Position numbers and translations under genes: made by a program
Shown here: piece by piece, positions 59,148 to 64,000 of the stretch
How the letters are laid out: each line of letters begins with the position of its first letter
How positions within the stretch are numbered: the stretch's first letter is position 1
The notes under the pieces: generated by a model
Database searches by the model: none
What the model was told of the DNA's origin: nothing
Seen by the model: only the letters and a program-made list of their open reading frames with translations
Origin: Gemmiger formicilis
GTDB taxonomy: Bacteria; Bacillota; Clostridia; Oscillospirales; Ruminococcaceae
Direction of reading: 5' to 3'
Assembly (NCBI RefSeq): GCF_018784445.1
Contig: NZ_WQOH01000014.1
Coordinates: 186,001-250,000 of the forward strand
DNA: 64,000 nt

Positions 59148-60728
59148 TCAGAAATTTGCGTAAAGGAAACCAGTGGTGTCAGTCACGCAGATAAAGCTGA
59201 TCAGCGTCAGGAAGATGACGAGATAGTACAGCGCCCAGCGCACGACCAGCGGCAGGCGCTGCACATCCGCGTAGGGGTCACGGCCGTTTTCCTTCAAAAC
59301 GCTATGTACAAAGACCAGTACGGTGCTGATGATTACGATGCCCCACGCAGGCCCCGAAACAGCGGAAAATGCGCCGGGGGCGTTTGCCGCCAGCGAGTCA
59401 AAGCGGAAATCCGTAAAGGTCTTTTGCAGGCAGAGCAGCCCGCGCATAAAACCGTTGCGGTCAAAGTACCAGCCGATGTTGACGATGACAAAGGTGCGCA
59501 GAATGCGAAACAGATGCCAGGCACGGCTCTCAGTGGGGATATGCAGCGCAGCGTTGAGCTTTTTGAATGCGGGTTCCAGCAAGTCAGACAGAGCAATGAC
59601 CACGCCGTTATAGAGACCCCAGACGAGGTAGTGAATCTCCGGGCCGTGCCAGATGCCGACGACGGCGAACACCAACAGGTTCGCCACAGCAGCGGGCAGT
59701 ACGCGGCCCAAATGTTTGCCGCCGTGCTTGGCTGCCCATTTGCCGAAACGCTGCATCGGCTTGGTAAGGGCGAAGGGGTAAAAGAGGTAGTCGCGCATCC
59801 ATGCGCCGAGAGAGATATGCCAACGCCGCCAGAAATCCCCCAGTGAGGTGGAGAAATACGGCTGGCGGAAGTTGGGCATCATCTGGATGTCATACAGCTG
59901 CGCGACGCCCAGCACCATATCGATACCGCCGGAAAAATCAGCGTACTGCTGCAAAGAATACAGCAAAATTGCCAGCAGCGCCATCGCGCCGGTAAGGCCG
60001 CTGGCATCCTCAACGTCCAAAATTGCGGCAATCGTCGGGGACGTCAGGTTGGAAATTGCGTATTTCTTCATTGCGCCGAAGGCGAACAGGAACAGCGCAC
60101 GTTTGGTGTGCTCCCAATCCCAGGTATGACGGGCCATGAACTGGGGTTCCAGCTCGCCGTAGCGGTTGATCGGCCCCTGCACGAGCTGCGGGAAAAAGCT
60201 GATGAACAAGAGAAAACGCGCAAAGTTTTTCTCAGCCGGGTGGCGGCCGCGGTAGCAGTCGATGAGGTAGCCCACAGCCTGAAATGTATAAAAGCTGATG
60301 CCAAGCGGCATGACCAGCCCCAGCGCCGACGGCGTGCTGGCGGCCCAAGCCCCGGAAAGCAGCGCCGCAAAGTGGGACCAATATTTAAAGTAGCCCAGCA
60401 CCAGAAAGTTCACAACCAGGATACCGGCCAGCACGCCCTTTTTGCGGCGGGTGGTCTGGGCCTTGATGGCCTTCTTTTCTTCTTTTGGCAAGCCGGGCTG
60501 TTTGCGGCGGGCGGCGGCATCGGTGTCCAGCTTGGCAAGGCAAAGCCCACCGCCCCAGACCGTCAGGGCCGTAAAAAGCAAAAACGCAAAGTCCTGCCAG
60601 CCGCTGGCTGCAAAAAACACCAGACTCAACCCCAGCAGGCAGAGCCATTGGCGGGTGCGCAGCACGGTATAATACAGCAAAAGGCCGACCGTAACCAGCA
60701 GAGCAAAGCTTAGGGAATAGAGTTCCAC
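59148..60728 (-). CDS. MBOAT O-acyltransferase (DltB-like)
   Basis: 526 residues with about twelve helices. LPLGISFYTFQAVGYLIDCYRGRHPAEKNFARFLLFISFFPQLVQGPINRYGEL, TSLGDFWRRWHISLGAWMRDYLFYPFAL and the catalytic-His segment GIWHGPEIHYLVWGLYNG identify it. It has an insert rich in Lys and Arg near residue 80. DltB moves D-alanyl groups from the carrier across the membrane to teichoic acids. It ends TTGFLYANF, similar to the MBOAT at 11236. GTG start at 60728. Confidence 0.92.
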   Translation of the reverse strand: MELYSLSFALLVTVGLLLYYTVLRTRQWLCLLGLSLVFFAASGWQDFAFLLFTALTVWGGGLCLAKLDTDAAARRKQPGLPKEEKKAIKAQTTRRKKGVLAGILVVNFLVLGYFKYWSHFAALLSGAWAASTPSALGLVMPLGISFYTFQAVGYLIDCYRGRHPAEKNFARFLLFISFFPQLVQGPINRYGELEPQFMARHTWDWEHTKRALFLFAFGAMKKYAISNLTSPTIAAILDVEDASGLTGAMALLAILLYSLQQYADFSGGIDMVLGVAQLYDIQMMPNFRQPYFSTSLGDFWRRWHISLGAWMRDYLFYPFALTKPMQRFGKWAAKHGGKHLGRVLPAAVANLLVFAVVGIWHGPEIHYLVWGLYNGVVIALSDLLEPAFKKLNAALHIPTESRAWHLFRILRTFVIVNIGWYFDRNGFMRGLLCLQKTFTDFRFDSLAANAPGAFSAVSGPAWGIVIISTVLVFVHSVLKENGRDPYADVQRLPLVVRWALYYLVIFLTLISFICVTDTTGFLYANF

Positions 60729-60746
60729 ACTACACCATCCGTATAT

Positions 60747-62051
60747 TTAAAAATCAAGATAACATTCGTAATAACGCTCAAAATCTGCATCAGACCCGAC
60801 TACCCGCGCATTGACGCGGAACTGATAGCTACCGTGTACTGTTGTGGGGTATTCGACCCAGGTACGGGTGTCGTAATCGGAAATTTTTGCGTATTCCGTC
60901 TCACCGGGGGCTTTGACCCAGAACTCATACTCAGCCTCGACTGAGGGTCCGTGGTAGGAACCCGCCAGCAGCAGAATTTTGTCCGTTTGAATCTCCGGCG
61001 TCAGGTACACATTTGTGATATAGTTGACGGCGGCCAGGTATTCTTCCGGCGTCTCAAACAGGGCATCCACGTCAGCTCCCTCGTCCAGCAGGGCCAGGAA
61101 CTTTGCCATGCACTGGCTGAAAGCGTTGCCGCCGGTGGTGTTCATGTGGGTGAAATCCTTGTAGTAATCCGGTTCAACGTTCGCGAACAGTTCCTGTTTG
61201 GCAAAGTTGAAGTCATAGTAAGATGCGCCGTAAAGCCCTGCCAGCTTTTTGAAAAAGGCGTAATCGTCAAAATAAGTATCGTAGCTGATGACGTCCAGCG
61301 TCGTTTTTGGGGCGCTGATGACGAGCAGCGGTACGCCTTTCTCTTGGCAGAGCTGCATCATCGAGACAAGCTCGTCAATGTGCTGCTGGGTGAATGGGTG
61401 GTTCGTCTGGTTCCAGGTATTCACATTGCCGACCGTGTCAAAATCGATGACGGTATCCCCTTCCGGCTGGCCGTGCGCCGCGCCGCGCGCAGCAATGCGG
61501 GCAGTCAGGGCGTTCCACTTCTGCCGGATGGTGGCGGGCCAATCGGTGGGCCAGTTGCCGCCCTGCCAGGGGAACAGCGCGTTCAGCGAATCCGCGTCGG
61601 TAAAGCGGTCGGCGCTGGTCATGTAACGCAGCAGTTCGGCGGGGCGGTCCTGCCAGCGGGAAGTCTGCAACTCGGCAGAGAGAAAAGCCTTTTGCGCCTT
61701 GGGGTACGGCTCCCCCGTCATATTGTACAGGTCCATGACCAGGATGACATACTGCGGTGTATGTTCCCGCAGCACGGATTCCAGTGCAATTTTGGACATA
61801 TCCCAGCTTTGGGAGTTGGTTGCCATCAGCGCCACGGATTTGCCGGTGGCGGCGGCCAGTTTTTCCTCCGGCAAAGCGCAGGAGGCCAGCGACGAGCCAA
61901 TGACGGCGATATCGACGCAATCTTTGCTGTGATAGTTGCGCCACATGGCAAGACTGGAACCGTTATCCGGCGGCATAAAGCCGCACAAAAGCAGATTGAT
62001 AAGCAAAAAGCCGACGAGAAAAGCGGCGATTTTGATGATACGTTTCTTCAA
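60747..62051 (-). CDS. Membrane-anchored SGNH/DltD-like protein
   Basis: 434 residues: short cytoplasmic start, one membrane helix (IIKIAAFLVGFLLINLLLCGF), then an extracellular domain with IAVIGSSLASCALPEEKL (GSSL block I serine), QYVILVMDLYN, and DFTHMNTTGG (Asp and His of the SGNH triad). A C-terminal beta-rich domain of about 100 residues is extra. It is the likely DltD-like partner of the MBOAT. TTG start at 62051 with AGGAGC upstream; first gene of the operon. Confidence 0.85.
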   Translation of the reverse strand: MKKRIIKIAAFLVGFLLINLLLCGFMPPDNGSSLAMWRNYHSKDCVDIAVIGSSLASCALPEEKLAAATGKSVALMATNSQSWDMSKIALESVLREHTPQYVILVMDLYNMTGEPYPKAQKAFLSAELQTSRWQDRPAELLRYMTSADRFTDADSLNALFPWQGGNWPTDWPATIRQKWNALTARIAARGAAHGQPEGDTVIDFDTVGNVNTWNQTNHPFTQQHIDELVSMMQLCQEKGVPLLVISAPKTTLDVISYDTYFDDYAFFKKLAGLYGASYYDFNFAKQELFANVEPDYYKDFTHMNTTGGNAFSQCMAKFLALLDEGADVDALFETPEEYLAAVNYITNVYLTPEIQTDKILLLAGSYHGPSVEAEYEFWVKAPGETEYAKISDYDTRTWVEYPTTVHGSYQFRVNARVVGSDADFERYYECYLDF

Positions 62052-62110
62052 GCAGATGCTCCTAAAAATCAGACAAATCAGCCAATTTACCCAGAATGTG
62101 CGTATTGCTT

Positions 62111-62139
62111 ATTATAGCGCATAACCCCTGTAACTACAA
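62111..62139 (-). promoter_or_regulatory. Sigma-A promoter of the dlt-like operon
   Basis: TTGTAG (62134-62139), 17 bases, TATAAT (62111-62116) on the minus strand, with a leader of about 52 bases before the TTG start. Confidence 0.72.
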
Positions 62140-62179
62140 TGGCTTTTCCTAAGAATCAGCAATTTTTACAACTGAAAAC

Positions 62180-62213
62180 AAAAACTGCCGCGTTTTAGCA
62201 AAAAACGCGGCAG
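62180..62213 (-). terminator. Terminator of the methionine synthase-like gene
   Basis: Perfect twelve-base stem CTGCCGCGTTTT/AAAACGCGGCAG (62185-62196 with 62202-62213) followed by TTTTTG on the minus strand, four bases after the stop codon. Confidence 0.93.
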
Positions 62214-62217
62214 GGGG

Positions 62218-64000
62218 TTATCCAAGAAGCTGTTTGGCAAGGTCAGCGCTTGCCTTGGCGTCCTTGCAGTAGTAATCAGCACCGATATCGCGGGCGTAGT
62301 CAGGCGTCAGCACGGCACCGCCCACCATGACTTTGCAGTCGAGATTCGCGGCGTGCAGGGCTTCAATCGTGGCCTGCATGTTGGGCACGGTGGTCGTCAT
62401 CAGGGCGGACAGGCCCACGAGTTTGGCCCCGGTCTGGCGCACAGCCTCGACCACGCGCTCGGGGTCAACGTCGCGGCCCAGGTCGAGCACGTCATAGCCG
62501 TAATTTTCCAGAATAACGCGGACGATGTTCTTGCCGATATCATGTACATCGCCCTTGACCGTGGCAATGACGATCTTGCCTTTGCTGCCCTGGGCCTGAC
62601 CAGAGGCTGCAATCTTGGCTTTAATGGCTTCAAAAGCGGCCTGGGCAGCGGTGGCAGCCTGCAAAAGCTGCGGCAGGAACACGGTCCCCTTCTCAAAACC
62701 GTCGCCCACGGCGTCCAGCGCGGGAATCAGCGAAGTATTGACCACATCCAGCGGCTCCCGCATGGTCAGGGCGGCATCGGCGGCGGCGCGGGCCTCGGCT
62801 TTCAGGCCGCGGCGCACAGCCTCAAACAGGGCGTCCCCGCCCGGCGCGGCGGCGCTGACTTCGGCCACCGTGGCAGCGGATTTGCTCGTTTGGGTCGTCT
62901 GAATCTGCACATCGGCGTAGGCGGCCACGTAGTCGGTGCTCTGAGGATCCTGGCAGGTCAGCACGCGGTAGGCGCGCACGGCGGCCATCATTTCCGGCGT
63001 ATTGGGGTTCATGATCGCCAGATCCAGCCCGGCAGACATCGCCATCGTCAAAAATGTGGTGTTCAGGTAGCCGCGGCACGGCAGGCCAAAGCTGATGTTG
63101 GATACGCCCAGCACGGTGCGCACGCCCAGCTCTTTTTTGCAGCGGGCCAGCGCTTGCAGCGTTTGGGTTGCGCCTTCCTGCTGAGCGCTGGCGGTCAGGC
63201 AGAGACAGTCAATGTAGATATCCTCGTCCGGGATGCCTGCGGCGTGGGCGGCGTCCACAATGCGGCGGGCAATGGCGACGCGGCCCTCCACTGTCGGTGG
63301 GATGCCGCCCTTATCCAGCGCCAGGCCGACGACGGCTGCACCGTACTTTTTGCAGAGCGGCAAAATCTTTTCCAGCGTCTCAGTCTCGCCGTTGACCGAG
63401 TTGACGATGGGTTTGCCGTTATAAATGCGCAATGCACGGGAAAGAGCCTCGGGGTTCGAGGAATCCAGCTGCAGCGGCAGATCGGTGACGGCCTGCAAAT
63501 CCTTGACGAGTTGTTCCAGCGTGGCGGCTTCGTCGATGCCGGGCAAACCGGCGTTGACGTCCAGCACCTGGGCACCGGCCTCGGCCTGGGCCACAGCCTG
63601 GGTGCAGGGGTAAGCACTGTCGCCGTCGCGTAAGGCCTGCTGCAAGCGCTTTTTGCCGGTAGGGTTGATGCGCTCGCCCACGACGGTAATGCCGTTTACT
63701 TCCACAAAGCGAACCGGTGTACACAGGCAGCTGCGGCGGATTGGAATTTTACCAGCCGGGGCCAGCGGACTGAACGTCTCGTGCAGTTTGGCGATAAAGG
63801 CAGGTGTGGTGCCGCAGCAGCCGCCCACCATCGAAACACCGATGGCGGCGTATTCTTTCATTTCGGCGGCAAAGCCGTCCGGATCCAAGTTGTAGCTGCC
63901 GTCCGGGTTGGGCAGACCCGCATTGGGTTTGACAAAGACCGGCACACCGGTGGGCACGCTGCGGCAAAGCCGCTGAGCAAAGGGCAAAATTTCCTTGGGG
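62218..64000 (-). CDS. metH: Cobalamin-dependent methionine synthase-like protein (5' end cut by window edge)
   Basis: About 594 residues are visible to the window edge. They show the end of the homocysteine-binding barrel (MVGGCCGTTPAFI zinc cysteines), the methyltetrahydrofolate-binding domain (VVGERINPTGKKRLQQAL, DVNAGLPGIDEAATLEQL), a cap domain and the B12-binding domain with DVHDIGKNIV (the base-off His in DxHxxG) and GLSALMTTTVPNMQ. It ends after the B12 domain, so there is no SAM-dependent reactivation domain; this short form is common in clostridia, which use separate activators. It methylates homocysteine to methionine. Confidence 0.93.
   Translation of the reverse strand, partial: PKEILPFAQRLCRSVPTGVPVFVKPNAGLPNPDGSYNLDPDGFAAEMKEYAAIGVSMVGGCCGTTPAFIAKLHETFSPLAPAGKIPIRRSCLCTPVRFVEVNGITVVGERINPTGKKRLQQALRDGDSAYPCTQAVAQAEAGAQVLDVNAGLPGIDEAATLEQLVKDLQAVTDLPLQLDSSNPEALSRALRIYNGKPIVNSVNGETETLEKILPLCKKYGAAVVGLALDKGGIPPTVEGRVAIARRIVDAAHAAGIPDEDIYIDCLCLTASAQQEGATQTLQALARCKKELGVRTVLGVSNISFGLPCRGYLNTTFLTMAMSAGLDLAIMNPNTPEMMAAVRAYRVLTCQDPQSTDYVAAYADVQIQTTQTSKSAATVAEVSAAAPGGDALFEAVRRGLKAEARAAADAALTMREPLDVVNTSLIPALDAVGDGFEKGTVFLPQLLQAATAAQAAFEAIKAKIAASGQAQGSKGKIVIATVKGDVHDIGKNIVRVILENYGYDVLDLGRDVDPERVVEAVRQTGAKLVGLSALMTTTVPNMQATIEALHAANLDCKVMVGGAVLTPDYARDIGADYYCKDAKASADLAKQLLG

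Noticed and set aside
56192-62051. Ordinary dlt operon for D-alanylation
   Set aside because: A fold-III decarboxylase overlaps the ligase gene and no DltX gene was seen; gene order is also unlike dltXABCD. D-alanylation is not excluded but does not explain the decarboxylase.

Overview
The window looks like chromosomal DNA of a high-GC, spore-forming Clostridia bacterium, probably of the Oscillospiraceae/Ruminococcaceae group of gut anaerobes. The taxonomic placement is inference. It rests on the complete spoIIIAA-AH operon, the coat-anchoring set spoVM/sipL/spoIVA (SipL is the clostridial counterpart of SpoVID), a reverse-order rubrerythrin, a class A-like RNase P RNA and many small palindromic repeats of a kind common in such genomes. 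No prophage, insertion sequence, CRISPR array or rRNA operon was seen. Most genes lie on the minus strand.

Region 1 (1-9060, minus): a TsaD-like M22 protein, nusB and asp23; then spoIIIAA-AH with overlapping ATGA/GTGA junctions behind a good sigma-E-like promoter; then ligA and yunB. Region 2 (9080-13884): reverse rubrerythrin, a Gx-type transporter, and a plus-strand trio of DUF4358 lipoprotein, MBOAT O-acyltransferase and DHHW/AlgJ-like protein, probably a cell-surface polymer acylation unit. Region 3 (14068-22610): a gerA/gerB/gerC-type germinant receptor operon, DUF421 and DUF4363 genes, nrdR, a fused secDF and an aminotransferase. Region 4 (22611-27000): rnpB, then bofA-yaaL-spoIVA-sipL and a 22-codon spoVM, all for the forespore envelope.

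Region 5 (26823-38967) is the conserved housekeeping block yicC-remA-gmk-priA-def-fmt-rsmB-rlmN-prpC-prkC-rsgA-thiN-spoVM, in the Bacillus order but without rpoZ, coaBC and rpe. Region 6 (39087-42397) is a three-gene biotin-dependent carboxyltransferase operon shaped like a 12S/1.3S/5S transcarboxylase. Region 7 (42435-46953): rluB-type synthase, gerW with its DUF2953 partner, scpB-scpA, an M50 protease and rpmB.

Region 8 (46988-54191): DUF4250, an ATP-grasp ligase, a MATE transporter behind an attenuator-like leader, an SDR epimerase, two nearly identical tRNA-Pro(GGG) transcription units, a GNAT gene and a GNAT remnant, tmRNA with smpB, recR and ybaB. Region 9 (54214-56146): dnaX and SRP RNA.

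Region 10 (56192-62139) is the most interesting system: one operon encoding a membrane-anchored SGNH protein, a DltB-like MBOAT, a DltA-like adenylating ligase, a fold-III PLP decarboxylase and an acyl carrier protein. It resembles a dlt (teichoic acid D-alanylation) operon with a built-in decarboxylase, so it may decorate an envelope polymer with an unusual amino acid or amine. The window ends inside a cobalamin-dependent methionine synthase-like gene.
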